A stretch of DNA of 64,000 nucleotides from Rhizophagus clarus (lineage: Eukaryota > Glomeromycota > Glomeromycetes > Glomerales > Glomeraceae): contig BLAL01000218.1 in assembly GCA_015698045.1 (NCBI GenBank), forward strand, positions 1,264,294-1,328,293. The letters are read 5' to 3'. Of this stretch, positions 38,581 to 51,570 are shown piece by piece; position 1 is the stretch's first letter, and the number at the start of each line of letters is the position of its first letter. The notes beneath the pieces were generated by a model. That model was not told the DNA's origin and did no database searches. It was given only the letters and a program-made list of their open reading frames with translations. A program made the position numbers and the translations under genes.

Positions 38581-40390
38581 ATAATTTAATTTTTAAATAA
38601 TTAATTATTTAAATTATTTAATTTTAATTTTTTTAGATAATATTTATTTTAGATAAAAAGAGTAAATTTATATACCGTATAGCACTGCATAAGATACTCC
38701 AGGTATATATCAATTTCACCAATTTAAAAATTGAATTATACCCAAAAGTATTTTGTATGAAATATGGAGAAATTGAACAGAATTAGCTGAATTTTTGCTA
38801 AAATTAAGATTTTTTAACCACATATCATACTTAAGTATATTATCATGAAGATATGTAAAAAAGGGGGTCCCTTATACAGTACTATACGGTATATAAATAA
38901 AATTATAGTAAAAGTTAAATATTATTTATTTGAATAATAATAATTATATACAGTAAATTTTTATGTATTTTTTTTTTTATATCATTTTTTTTAATAAATT
39001 TACATATACAGTATATTATAAGAAAAAATATATTATTTAATAATAATAAATTAATTTTAAAAGATATAAATAAAAAAGTAATAATATTATAGTATTATAA
39101 TAAATTAATTTTATTTTAATATTAAATTTTAATCTAGTTAATTTATAATAAATTTATTTTTAATTTTAAAATTAAAAATATCTTATTTATTTAATATTTT
39201 TTAAAAATATAAAATTAATTAATTTTTTATATTTTTTAATATTATATAATTTATATATACATATATATTTAAATAAAAAAAAATAAAATACATTTTAATA
39301 ATCAATAACAACAATTAATTTAATTTTTAATTATAACTTGCAATTATAATGATTTTAAATAAAATTTTAGTTAATTATATTACAAATAATTATTAATGAT
39401 TATTAATAATTATTATAATGCATTAATATTCAATTTACTTAGCAAAAAGGATATTGATTATTTCACCATTAATAAAAAGACAGGTAAAGTTAATATATAA
39501 AAATAAAAAAATTTTATAAATATTAAATTTGAGATTAAGAATTTAACTTCTTATTTTTAATATTTCTAATATTTAATTCCATGCATGTATTATTAATATA
39601 AATAATTCTTTATACTGTTAAGCATTTTATTTAGTATATAATTTGATTTAAAATTTTTATATAATAGTTATTGTGTCAGTCAGACAAGATCATGCTACTA
39701 TTATACTAATAGTTTATAAAAGTATAATTAAATTTTGAAAATCTATTAAAATATATATGCAATTGCCAATATATCTAATATTTAGCTATTAATATTTAGC
39801 CATCATCAAAAATATCAATTATTTAACCATCAACAAAAAATATCGGTCCATCAAAATCAGCATGATCCTAATAGACTGACCAATAATACTGTTTATTATT
39901 CTTTATATTTTTTATGTCTAGTGATACTAAATCATTTTTCAATTTAGGAGTAAAGTCTTTTTGGCTTTTTAATTCTTATTTGGGCAAAACTTAAACTCAT
40001 TAACAAAGCTGGCTCCTTAAAAAGTTAAAGTCAACTTTATTAATAACACATAACGTTAATACTGATTTTGGTTTAGTAACTTCATCAACTGAGTTAGGCG
40101 AGCTTCACTTTCCAAATGTCCAACAAATAGTTTAAAAGTTGAATTTTTGTAAATGTTCTAGATAACCAAAAATATTTATTTCATCATCTTCAAATGGTTT
40201 TTTAGCGACTCTCACCCCTCAAAAAACTTTTTCATTCCCAACTTTTGCAATAATTCTGAAGTCCTTTTTTGTTCATTAAAGGTAACAATTAATTGAACAT
40301 ATTCAATTAATGAACTAATTCTCGTAAAAGAACTGAATTTTAATTTTGAGAGAAACTAATAAAAAGATCAGAAAAATCGGTTTGCTTTTT
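38581..40390. other. Very AT-rich intergenic region
   Basis: About 38900-39700 is close to pure A/T with no coding signal. The minus strand from about 40395 leftwards (MSKKQTDFSDLFISFSQN, then stops) hints at a decayed reading frame whose stops are all TAA. I could not identify it. Confidence 0.4.
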
Positions 40391-40769
40391 TGACATTTTA
40401 CGTCCGCGTCAAAAGCGCAGCTTATATTAAATATGGACTTTTGTGTAGACAGTATAATTCTAATAAAGGTAAATTAAATTGATCATTGAAAAGATCTTTG
40501 AATTTATTAAATGAATCTAATAAAACTAAAAATCTTTTCACTCAAGTTTGTGCGTTTTCCAAAATTTCACGTGAGATCATAGTCTTTACGTTGCGCTAAA
40601 ATCCAAGACGTACAATATGTTGAGTGTTTTCTTTTGTGTACACCATTTGAGATTGGATGCTTTACGGTTGGTATGACTTCATTTACATATTCTTTACTTT
40701 TCTTCTACCAAGCTTTTCTGTAGCCATTAGAAATATCCTATATGCAATGAATGTTGAATGACGACACCA

Positions 40770-41105
40770 TGAATTCTTTCAAGGGATGATACTTTGTATC
40801 TTTGCAGGTCAAGTTCCATTCTTCACTGGGATCAAGTTTTATGTAATCTTCATAGTACATCTAATGCCAGCCATCAGTTTCTTACTACAACAGAACATAC
40901 TGCGATTTTAAGAGCACCACTTGAACAACATTTCTGTCCAACATTTTCTGCACGATCTGTTACGATTGATTTGGGAATACTTTCAGCTCTCTCTTTAGGA
41001 GTTACCCATTCCAAATTATCAGTTGATCTTCATGTTAATACTATTGATATGATTAGCATCTCCGGAGTGGGAACAAAGTTCGCGCAACTAAAATATGAAC
41101 AACGA
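40770..41105 (-). pseudogene. HNH (NUMOD4/HNH-type) endonuclease relic
   Basis: On the minus strand the pieces VHILVART, NFVPTPE, DANHINSINM and DNLEWVTPKERAESI follow one another. They lie in different frames within about 110 bp. Together they match the HNH core seen in NUMOD4/HNH proteins: a VHRLVA-like start, NH at the catalytic site and NLEWVTP. Further downstream, DYIKLDPSEEWNLT may be part of a NUMOD4-like segment. At least three frame breaks mean there is no functional product. Confidence 0.65.
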
Positions 41106-41162
41106 ATTTTTTTTATAAACATATTAAATTTTAACCTTATTCATATATTTACAGGGATATAG

Positions 41163-42804
41163 CTTAAGCATCATACCTTTTTGTTCTTAATAGGCCCAGT
41201 CTAAATAATTTATCACTCCTTAATATTTGTGCTCACCACACATTGTTTATAACGAAATACTGAACGAAAAATTGAACATTAGTTTATAAACCCAGAATCA
41301 TTTGACGCTCAAACACCGAGTAAATAACATACCTAGCTCCATTCTCGAATAATTTACCCGACTTTCCTTCAAAATTACAGTAAAATATGAAATGCTGAAA
41401 TGCGGTTTATGCGTTTATGCGAGAATATAACTTGTTACACGGCCGTGTTTGTACGATAATCATATCGGCATGAATTCGTTGGAATATTTTTGATTTTGGT
41501 TGGCACTATAAATATGGCTGGCATTATGCCGACCTAGTGTGGGTGCCATTTAAATTCCCTTTTTAGATAATTCATTATATTATTACCTTTTTTGATTTTT
41601 ATTGTACGGGGTTGGTTTGTTTTTATTTTTGTCCGGAATTATCCAAGTTACATTCCGAAATTGATCCATGAAAATTTGCCCATTTTTGAAAGAGACAATA
41701 ACATTGTAATAATTGATGAGATTTTACCTGAAAAAAAAAAGTGGTTTTTTTTGTCTGTACATTCCACGATAGAATTCCAAATAATAAATTTATCAACCGA
41801 TCTTCACATTTACTTTTGTTAAAGTAAATTAGTTATATAATAAATATATTATACGTTTCAAAAGACTACTAACCATTTGATTTAGTTTTAAAAAGAAATT
41901 TCTATTCTTTCTTATCATAATTAATTCTCTACGTTTTAAGAACAAAGAACAAGAAAATTAAAAATTTACAAGAAAAACATCTTTTATCCTGTCTATTCGA
42001 CACAATTTTTTTGGGAACTCATTAATCAAGTAATATTAAGTTATCTTGAACCAATTAAATCCAATTTTCTAGATATCTCCGAGTTGAAATCTTTCTATTA
42101 CTGCGCGACAACAGAACAAAGTCATAAGGCACAGAGTGAACTTGTGTATTTGTGTGACTAATTTCGAAACGATTCATTAGACCTAAATCGGAAACACCGT
42201 TGTAAATCGAATTTGTGAAACAAGTTTCTATAGAGAACCAATTACATAAGTTTCGCTAATCCAACTACGGAAAATTATTTCATTGTCCTTAATAAATGCC
42301 ATTGAAACGGGATTGTATTATTTTAATTTAGATTATAAAACTATGTGAGAGTTAAAGGTAAACAGTATGCATATGATAACCTAATACGATCATTAATATA
42401 TCGCCAAATTGCATACAATATGAGATATTCTTGAAACATTTCGTTGAAAATTTGAAAAGTTTCAGGATATTTATCAAAGAAAAAAAAAATCAAAAGAATA
42501 CTTACTTTATATGCATGGATATGATAGATATGATAGATGTGTAAGTGTTGTTTTTTTTACGTTGATTACGTCATATTTTTTCATTCGGATTTAAAATTCC
42601 GGATGTGCAAAATAATTTACTATATACTTACTAATAATTGTGTTTTATTTTTAGCTTTTTAAGCCCAGATTTGGTATAAATTTAATATTCATTTGGATAT
42701 ATATGTTTGTTTTTTTTTTCCCTCATTTTCTTCCCTTTCTTATTTAAAACGTTTAACGATTATTTCTTAAATATTTTCTTATTAAAAATTTTGCGCTGAG
42801 CGTA
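41163..42804. other. Intergenic upstream of the F-box gene
   Basis: No supported exon. Pyrimidine-rich DNA just before the F-box start (about 42705-42740) may be promoter-proximal. Confidence 0.4.
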
Positions 42805-44829
42805 ATGAAAACAATTAAACGAATTCTTGATCTGGAAGAAAAAAATTCCATTTCAATCAAACAAAAAAAAAAATGTTTTCCTCCAAAGTCACCAATACTT
42901 GATTCGTTTTTTTCTTCATTTCATTTAACAAAACAAAAACCAGCATCATCCGCAATAGTAACAACAACAACAACAACAATAACAACAACAACAAAAAATA
43001 CTCCAACCTCACAATGTCCTTATCCATTAATAATTGATTGTCTTGAAGAAATCTTTTCCCATTTAATCGATGATAAACTTACATTATTCTCTTGTATAAG
43101 AGTAAATCGTTTATGGCTAAATTTATGTATCCCATTATTATGGAATAATCCATTTGATTATTCTATACCTCAAAAAAATCAATTACGATTAATAAGAACT
43201 TATATTTCTTGTTTATCTATAAATGATAAACAAAAATTACTTAAATTTTATTTAGGTAGTAAAGAAGATAATACTATCGTCAAGAAGAGTAAAAAAAGAA
43301 ATTCTTTATCTCAACCTTTTAAAGTTAATTATTTTTATCAAAATGATTCGTTAAAATACTCACAAATTTCTTTACATCATGAACCTTTATTTATTTATCC
43401 AAAGTATTTAAGAAGTTTAAATTACAATAATTTTGATTCGGCTATAAGAAATTATTGTCATTGGAATAGACCTTTATTTAATCCTTTGATCGATTCACTT
43501 GATGAATATAAACATTTGGTTTTCGATTTATTAAATAATTTAATATTTAATAATAACGTTATTTTATTAAAACATTTAAGGATTAAATTTGGTAAAGACA
43601 TTAGATCTCCTTTGCATGATTATTACTTTGTTGACAACAATGACTTTATTATTAACAATGTCAACAATAACAATAATGACATCACCTTCATGATGACAGG
43701 GGTTAATACTTTTACAAGGTTAACCAATTTGGATTTAAGTTATATTTATTCGGGTGAAATCAGTAAAGTTATTCCTCAACAAATTTCAAATATTTGTTCT
43801 CATTTATCTGTACATTCAACTCATATTCAATCCCTTACGATTTTTATGCAAAAATGGAAGGATGATGAATTTAAACATCAAGTTTGTTTTTCAATTTTTG
43901 ATTTAATTAAATCTCAAAAGTATTTAAAATCTCTTTCAATTAATGAATTTTGGAATACCAATTATAACACTTTTAATAATTTGGATCTTACTGATCAATT
44001 TTATCAAATTCTTTTGGATTATACTAGTAATACTTTGGAATATTTGCAATTTTATGAATTGAATCATTTTGATTTATTATTAAATATTCTTGGTAATTTT
44101 AAATATTTAAAAAATTTGGAAATTAAAAAATTAGTTAAACCAAATAATTATTCATCTTTTTTTCATCTTAATTCTTCTAAGATTAATAATTTATCTCTTA
44201 AAAAATTTGATTGTAATTATAGTCCTTTTGAAAATTTTTATTCTGTTAAAAATCCTTCTTATGATTCTATAATAATTAATTCTTTTATTTCTCCTATTAT
44301 AAAATCTTCAAATCTTTCTCTTGAATTTCTTTCTTTAAGTAAAATTTCTAAAAATCTTTTATCTACTATAACTTTATATTGTCCAAATATAACTCATCTT
44401 TCCCTTTTTTTGGATTCTATTTTAATATCTGATTTTTGTGCTTTATTAGTTTTTCTTTCTAAATTACATTTTCTTACTATAAAAAAATCTTTTCATAAAC
44501 CTTTTTTTAATGATATACTAGATATTAAAAATTTGGCTACTAATTTACCTATTAGTCTTTATTATTTTAAAACTGATTTATTTGATAATTCTAAATCTTT
44601 AACTTATTTTTTAGAAAATTGTAATATAGATGTAAAACTAGGTGTATTGGAAATTTATCAACATTTAGTTGATGATAATACTTTAAAAGCTGTTTTAAAT
44701 TATAAAAAAAAATCTAATGATAAATTAAAAATATTTAGATATAGTGGTAATAATATTGTATTTAATGATCAAACTTGGGAATCTGCTAAAAATATTCTTT
44801 CTGATCTTGTAAAAATTAATTGGAATTAA
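42805..44829 (+). CDS. F-box protein with leucine-rich C-terminal half
   Basis: Single-exon frame of 674 residues. Residues 1-70 are basic and Thr-rich, including a run encoded by ACA/ACT repeats (42959-42995). The F-box is at residues ~72-115: PLIIDCLEEIFSHLIDDKLT, then SCIRVNRLWLNLCIPLLW, with the usual Leu, Ile and Trp spacing. The rest has irregular Leu/Asn/Ser-rich repeats of about 25-30 residues (LTNLDLSYI, LKSLSINEF, LKNLEIKKL, LEFLSLSKI, ITHLSLFLD), consistent with degenerate leucine-rich repeats. F-box proteins bind Skp1 in SCF ubiquitin ligases, and the repeat half would select substrates. No introns, unlike most neighbours. F-box genes are numerous in this lineage. Confidence 0.92.
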   Translation: MKTIKRILDLEEKNSISIKQKKKCFPPKSPILDSFFSSFHLTKQKPASSAIVTTTTTTITTTTKNTPTSQCPYPLIIDCLEEIFSHLIDDKLTLFSCIRVNRLWLNLCIPLLWNNPFDYSIPQKNQLRLIRTYISCLSINDKQKLLKFYLGSKEDNTIVKKSKKRNSLSQPFKVNYFYQNDSLKYSQISLHHEPLFIYPKYLRSLNYNNFDSAIRNYCHWNRPLFNPLIDSLDEYKHLVFDLLNNLIFNNNVILLKHLRIKFGKDIRSPLHDYYFVDNNDFIINNVNNNNNDITFMMTGVNTFTRLTNLDLSYIYSGEISKVIPQQISNICSHLSVHSTHIQSLTIFMQKWKDDEFKHQVCFSIFDLIKSQKYLKSLSINEFWNTNYNTFNNLDLTDQFYQILLDYTSNTLEYLQFYELNHFDLLLNILGNFKYLKNLEIKKLVKPNNYSSFFHLNSSKINNLSLKKFDCNYSPFENFYSVKNPSYDSIIINSFISPIIKSSNLSLEFLSLSKISKNLLSTITLYCPNITHLSLFLDSILISDFCALLVFLSKLHFLTIKKSFHKPFFNDILDIKNLATNLPISLYYFKTDLFDNSKSLTYFLENCNIDVKLGVLEIYQHLVDDNTLKAVLNYKKKSNDKLKIFRYSGNNIVFNDQTWESAKNILSDLVKINWN

Positions 44830-45434
44830 ATAAACAAATTTATTAATTTATTTTTTAAAATTTATAATATAATAATTGTTTTTATATATAACTGTAATAC
44901 TTATATTATATTTTTATGATATATAATTGCAATATTTAATTACTAATCTACATATAAATGATAGACTAATTGAAATTCTATTTTTACTTAATAATTAAAA
45001 AATAAATATTTTATTTATATTCAAAATATATAATTTAGGAATAGCAAAATATATTTTAAAGTATCAAAATTGATTGTTATGAAATTATTTAACTTTAAAA
45101 ATTAAAAAAATTGAAAAATTCTAAAAAAATTGAAAAAAAAGAAAATTTTATATAATTTTTACTATTTTTAACATTAAAAAAACATAAATAAAATATTTTC
45201 TACATTTTTTTAATTAATTTTTTTTTTAAAGAATATAGTAGCAGCTATCTAAAAGTATATATGGGCAGATTCACAGCAAAAGGTGGGATTTAGCCAAAAT
45301 TTTTTTTTTAAATTTATAAATAATTATATATTAATTTATTTGATTTTTCAGAAAAATTATTTTTTTATTTATAATACATTAATAAAAAAGAAAATTTTTT
45401 AGTTTACATGATGTGTCTAAACATGGTACACATA
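44830..45434. other. AT-rich 3' flank of the F-box gene
   Basis: Low-complexity A/T sequence. No exon is seen. Confidence 0.5.
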
Positions 45435-46983
45435 ACTTTACAGAAACTTGAGGTTCTAAGGTGACATCAATTCGATATCAATTCAAGATATTCACAATAT
45501 CGTAATTAAAAATCAAATCATCATAGTTAAATTTAAACTTAAATATGCTGATTTGATGTTGATTTAATATTGATTTGTGACAGCATAAAATCAACATCAA
45601 ATCGACATATGATTCAATATATTAATGGCATTATAGTGATATCATTAAAAGTTTAAAAAATATTAGTTTGATATCAAAACTATATTGTACTAACATCAAA
45701 TCGACAACTCAAAACTATTGTTTCAAATTTTAAATACTTACTCAATCTCAAATCTACATCATATTAACATTAAATTAATATCTTAAGAATAGTGTCAAAT
45801 ATTAAGGCATTTGCTCGACATCAAAATTATATTGTTCAAACATTATGATAACATCACAGAAATTTTATTTAAATTTTAAAATACCTGTCCAATATCATAA
45901 TGACATCATACTGATAACAAATTAACATCTCAAAAATATTGTTCAAATATTAAGACATTTGCTCGACATCAAAACTATATTGTCTAAATATTGAGACAAC
46001 ATCACAGAAATGTTATTTAAATTTTAAAATAGATACTCAACATCGTAACTACATCATACCAACATCAAATTAACACTTCAAGAATATTAAGATATCTGCT
46101 CAACATTAAAACTATATTGTGTAAACATTAAAATAACATCACAGAAATGTTATTTAATTTTTAAAATATCTACTCAACATCATAACTACATCATATCAAC
46201 ATCAAATCAATACCTTAATAATATTGTTTCAAATATTAAAATATCTGCTTGACACCAAACCTATATTGTGCGAACATTAAAATAATATCACAGAAACATT
46301 ATTTCAAATTTAATATATCTACCCAATGTTAAAACTACATTGTACCAATATCTTGTTTTCAATATAAAAATTGTATTATGTTGACAAATCAATAGTAATA
46401 CAGTTTAATTAATACATTTTGCTATAGAATAAATGTTATTAAGAAGAATAAATATTATAAAAAATAAAATATTATGAAAAATAAAATATATGGTAGATGC
46501 TAATAAATCGAAAGAACAACTTTAGGAACCATCAATAGTAAACTTCTATAATGTATCTAATATTGCAGTAATATACTGCAAAGAAATCAAGAAAGTCCTA
46601 CCAAACAGAATATTTGAAATGATCCTAGAATTTTACCTATCACATTGGCTATATCACATCAGTATTAGAAATAATTATTCATCATTTTTCAATGACGTAC
46701 CATACCCACATTTTTGATTCCAATGACTATTTCTCGTCTAATTAATTTCTTACTCATGTGAAACTAAACATAGTGCTATTGACATCATAAAAATACCATA
46801 TACAAAGCAATGTAACAATTAATTATAATACATTAGCGTTTGACATACCTCATTGCCTATCTGAACCAAATATTTTTCTTATTTTATGTGGCGTTATCAC
46901 AATTTCTTTTTCACTTTTTTTACAAAGAATTGGTCAGAAATTATGTACTAATCACATGTTTTAAAATATTCATCAATGACCAT
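45435..46983. repeat. Dispersed repeat, copy 1 (CpG-decayed)
   Basis: From CTTTACAGAAACTTGAGGTT to CATCAATGAC it aligns along its length with the next copy (46984-48935), with internal length differences. Where copy 2 has CG, copy 1 usually has CA or TG. No transposase or reverse-transcriptase frame is present. Confidence 0.85.
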
Positions 46984-47339
46984 ACTTTACAGAAACTTGG
47001 GATTCTAAGGCGACATCGATTCGATATCGATTCGAGATATTCACGATATCGTAATTGAAAATCGAATCGACATAGTTAAGTTTGAACTTAAATATGCTGA
47101 TTTGATGTTGATTCGATGTTGATTTGTGACGGCATCGAATCAACATCAAATCGACACACGATTCAATATATTAATGGCATCATAGTGATATCATTAAAAG
47201 TTTAAAAAATATTAGTTTGATATCAAAACTATATTGTACTAACATCAAATCGACATCTCAAAACTATTGTTTCAAATTTTAAATACCTACCCAATGTCAA
47301 ATCGACATCAAATTAACACCTCAAGAATAGTGTTCAAAT

Positions 47340-48110
47340 ATTAAGGCATTTGCTCGACATCAAAACTATATTGTTCAAACGTTACGAGAACATCGCAGAA
47401 ATTTTATTTAAATTTTAAAATACCTGCCCAACATCGTAACGACATCATACCGACATCAAATTAACATCTCAAAAATATTGTCCAAATATTAAGACATTTG
47501 CTCGACATCAAAACTATATTGTCCAAACATTGAGACAACATCACAGAAATGTTATTTAAATTTTAAAATAGATACCCAACGTCGTAACTACATCATACCA
47601 ACATCAAATCAACACCTCAAGAATATTAAGATATCTGCTCGACATCAAAACTATATTGTGCAAACATTGAAATAACATCGCAGAAATGTTATATAATTTT
47701 TAAAATAGATACCCAACGTCGTAACTACATCATACCAACATCAAATCAACACCTCAAGAATATTAAGATATCTGCTTGACATCAAAACTATATTGTGCAA
47801 ACATTGAAATAACATCGCAGAAATGTTATTTAATTTTTAAAATATCTACTCAACGTCATAACTACATCATACCAACATCAAATCAACACCTCAGGAATAT
47901 TGTTTCAAATATTAAAATATCTGTTCGACACCAAACCTATATTGTGCGAACATTGAGACAACATCGCAGAAAAATTATTTCAAATTTAATATATCTACTC
48001 AATATCGAAACTACATTGTACCAATATCAAATTAATATCTCAAGAATATAGTTTTTAAGTATTAAACGTCTGCTCAATATCAAAATTATATTGTGCAAAC
48101 ACTGAGACAA
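47340..48110. repeat. Internal ~140 bp tandem array in repeat copy 2
   Basis: The phrase CTGCTCGACATCAAAACTAT (with variants) recurs near 47350, 47497, 47637, 47772, 47920 and 48070, a period of about 135-150 bp. Each unit also holds an ACATCGCAGAAATGTTATTT-like block and an AACATCAAATCAACACCTCA-like block. Copy 1 carries fewer units. Confidence 0.8.
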
Positions 48111-48261
48111 CATCGCAAGGATATTATTTTCAAATTAAAATATCTATTAAATGTCGAAACTATATTGTACCAATATCTTGTTTTCAATATAAAAATTGTA
48201 TTGTGTTGACGAATCGATAGTAATACGGTTTAATTAATACTTTTTGCTATAGAATAAATGT

Positions 48262-48366
48262 TATTATGAAAAATAAATATTACAAAGAATAAAATATTAT
48301 GAAAAATAAAATATTATGAAAAATAAAATATTATGAAAAATAAAATATTATGAAAAATAAAATATT
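48262..48366. repeat. Microsatellite-like AAATAAAATATTATGAA repeat
   Basis: A 17 bp unit repeats about four to five times around 48290-48366. Copy 1 has only about two units at the matching place (46455-46485). Confidence 0.85.
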
Positions 48367-48935
48367 AAGAAGTACAAAGTATTATGAAGAATAAAATATA
48401 TGGTAGATGCTAATAAATCGAAAGGACAACTTTAGGAACCATCGATAGTAAACTTCTATAATGTATCTGATATTGCAGTAGTATACTGCAAAGAAATCAA
48501 GAAAGCCCTACCAAACGGAATATTTGGAAAATGATGTTAATTATCGTCGCAATGTTTTAGCTTGCTAATTAATGATCCTGGAATTTTACCTATCACATCG
48601 GCTATATCACATCGGCATTAGAAACAATCATTCATCATCTTTCAATGACGTACCGTACCCACATTTTTGACTTCAATGACCGTTTCTCGTCTTACTCACG
48701 TGGAACTAAATATAGTATTATTTTTGCCATTGACATCATAGAAATACCATATACAAAGCAATGTAGCAATTAATCATAATACATTAGCGTTTGACATACC
48801 TCATTGCCTATCTGGACCAAATATTTTTCTTATTTTACGTGGCGTTATCACAATTTCTTTTTCGCCTTTTTCGCAAAGAATTGGTCAGAAATTACGTACT
48901 AATCACATGTTTTAAAACACTCATCAATGACCATA

Positions 48936-50289
48936 TGCACAAACTTGATTTGACCGTCGAGACCTTACCATGACTGATAATCATATTATATAAAGATCCT
49001 TGGTCACTTTAATCTATACTTTCGTGTAGAAGGATTTTAGCCAGGCTAGGGTCCGTGCGGTATCCAAGTTTTCACCGTAGTTATATTTTTTTCAACGTTT
49101 CTCTGTGTAATAGATAAAGAATTGTTTAATAAAATCAAGTTATGCTTCAAGTCTAGTCAGTGCCTTGGTATAACAAAGTCATGATTAATAATGACAACAG
49201 AAAACCTAATTTAATTCACAATAAACATCAGAAGCTACACCCTGTAACAATCTCTGACAAGTTTGCAAAAACAAAACGCAAAAAATATGATTACTGTGAC
49301 CCGAATAAATTAAGACTTACCTGAATATAACAAACCTTTAGTTGTGTTATTGCCGAAATTCGTAATAAGCAAAATATATATAAAAAAAAAAATTCGAATC
49401 TGACATAAACAATCACTTACGTTCTTCATTGATGAAATGGAGATAGTTTTCTTTTTTGGTTGTAGCCATGCACTTCTAAATAACCTAGAAACAAAGTTCT
49501 TTTGGGCCCTTTCTGCACGTACCACTCGACGTGTCTTAGGACGTGTCAGAGCTTATGTAATTTGTTTCTTATTTGAATTGCCTCGAGATGGGTAATAAAT
49601 TCAGACAGAAATGTAAAGACTAGAGAGAATAATATACAAATATGAAACAAGTTTCCTGAAGACAAAAAAGAAATAGTAAATCAAAGAAAACGCGTCTTTA
49701 TGATTGTAAACTACGGAAGAGAAATTTTTATTTTTTGCGGAACTTGTTTATCTATTATATGCTACAATAACAGTCTTGATTGGACAATCAGGATGGTGAC
49801 ACATGATGGTTTAATTTCTTCTTCACGGATTCGCGGTCGTTTCGATAGATATTTAGATAAGCAGGTCTCGTCTTCTTGTTCTCCCTAATGTGGCAAATGT
49901 GGAAAGAGATGGGTTTTATTTTACTTTAGGATTAGAAAGTTCAAATCATACGTTTTTATTAAAAAAAAACTAATTGTAATTAAGTATCGTCTCAAATATC
50001 ATTAAAACATCGCTTCGATGTCATCACAATATCGATCAACCATATTTTTCTTTTTGTACTGCGAATATTGCAAAAATGAAAAAAAAAAATTATAATTGTT
50101 ATTTATACTAACTGAATCGTTAGCAATAATTATATTGATACTATCAGTAGATAAAAAAAAAAATAACGTTTTGTTTAAAAATATAAAACACATAGTAACT
50201 ATGATATTGAATAAATACTACCACGAACGAAATTGTACAAAATAAACAAAAATTAATTATATTGCTTTAAAATAATAATTATTTTTGAT
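48936..50289. other. Non-genic region with promoter-like block
   Basis: About 49005-49140 contains TATATAAAG, a non-AT-rich stretch (GCCAGGCTAGGGTCCGTGCG) and then AATAAAATCAAG. This order (TATA, leader, poly-A signal) is reminiscent of an LTR, but no paired LTR or TG...CA ends with a duplication were found. A minus-strand frame at 49421-49525 (MVRAERAQKNFVSRLFRSAW) ending at a GTAAGT donor could be a first exon, but no second exon is evident. Confidence 0.3.
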
Positions 50290-51570
50290 CTAACTCTTAT
50301 TTGTACTATTGTAATGATCTTGACATCCCGGATTGCAATTATGAATAAAATGTACTTTATTTACACTATCAATTGCACTGATCGGAAAAATGCTCCTCCA
50401 TCTTTGACTTTCTATGGTTCGAAGGTAGTAGAGAGGGCATTCCAATACTGGATGTTCCCGATTATTATCTTCAAACCAATCTATGACTATGAAGGCATAA
50501 TACTTCTCATTATTACCTTTATGTTTGAAGATTCCTCTGATGATAGCGTAAGATTCGTTAAAATCTTCATCATTAATCATAATAAAATCATTAAGGTGTA
50601 AGGTCACTTTTGCAAAGGTACCATTTTCCTCTTCAATTGTATATGATGCAAATTCATACCAGCTTATTGAATTACTGTATATGAGTGCAGCGCCGCCTAA
50701 TCTCATATCTTTGTATGATTCTGACAATTCGCTTTTGAAATTTAATATATTTTGGAGAAGATTATCCCGATTTTTCTTGGACATTCCTCTTTTTAAAGAT
50801 ATATTGGAAATAAATTCTACTGGTGATGTAACTAAATTTTTTAAAAAAGTTAATACTACTACAAATGCATATAAGAAAATTGAAACAAAATTCCTTTAAA
50901 ACATCACCATCATCATCATTAGAAATTTGCTCTTCATTTGAGGATTTGTCTTCGGTAAGGTACCAGTCTGACAATAAATAACCTAAACTTGTAAAACTGG
51001 CACAAGGTCTTGTAAATCTTGGATCAATTCCACCATCGGATAAATGCCGAATTGCAAAGAGAGTATTATATCGTTTTATTAAGTCCAAATCTATATCTTT
51101 ATGATTTGTATTTGGCACAATTCCTTTGAAAATGCGGTGAACCATTTCCTTAATTCCGACTTGAGTATTATTAAGAGTTCCAAAGGTTTGAGCATGCATT
51201 GAAAGGTGCATATTTATATGTAAATTTGGCAGATTAATAAAATCTGCAAAAACCTGTTAAAAAAAATATTGTTAGGATATTTAAGGATATTACTTTTCCA
51301 AAATAGTATTATATACCTTTGGAAGTATTATTAACTCATCTTGAAGACATTTTTGCAGGTTTTGATAACTTCCTGTTGTGAATTCACTACTGAAAACAGC
51401 TTTCATTGTCTTAGCAACATGTACCCAGCATGAAATAACACTCTTTGGTACAAGATCAATTCGGGCCACCCCAGTATTTTTCTTAATTGTTGCTGCTTCG
51501 CTTTCCTTTAAACTTGATGGCTTTAAAAAGATTTAGTAAACCAGCAAATTAATAAAGATATCATAATTGT

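Larger units (their letters stand above)
46984..48935. repeat. Dispersed repeat, copy 2
   Basis: Head-to-tail with copy 1 and longer by about 400 bp. The extra length comes mainly from additional internal tandem units and about 50 bp near 48530-48580. It is non-coding; the ORF at 47776-48051 is repeat sequence. Confidence 0.85.

Noticed and set aside
40794..41162. 122-residue ORF on the plus strand
   Set aside because: Its antisense carries the HNH endonuclease pieces (NLEWVTPKERA), so the plus-strand frame is a shadow.
47776..48051. 91-residue ORF on the plus strand
   Set aside because: It is part of the ~140 bp tandem array; its open state follows from the repeat.
45435..48935. CRISPR-like array
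   Set aside because: Unit length (~140 bp), diverged copies and the eukaryotic context do not fit direct repeats with unique spacers.
45435..48935. Pair of LTRs flanking a retroelement
   Set aside because: The two copies abut directly, with no internal region, reverse transcriptase or integrase between them.
49310..49525. Possible first exon MVRAERAQKN on the minus strand
   Set aside because: It ends at a good GTAAGT donor, but I found no second exon that continues it.
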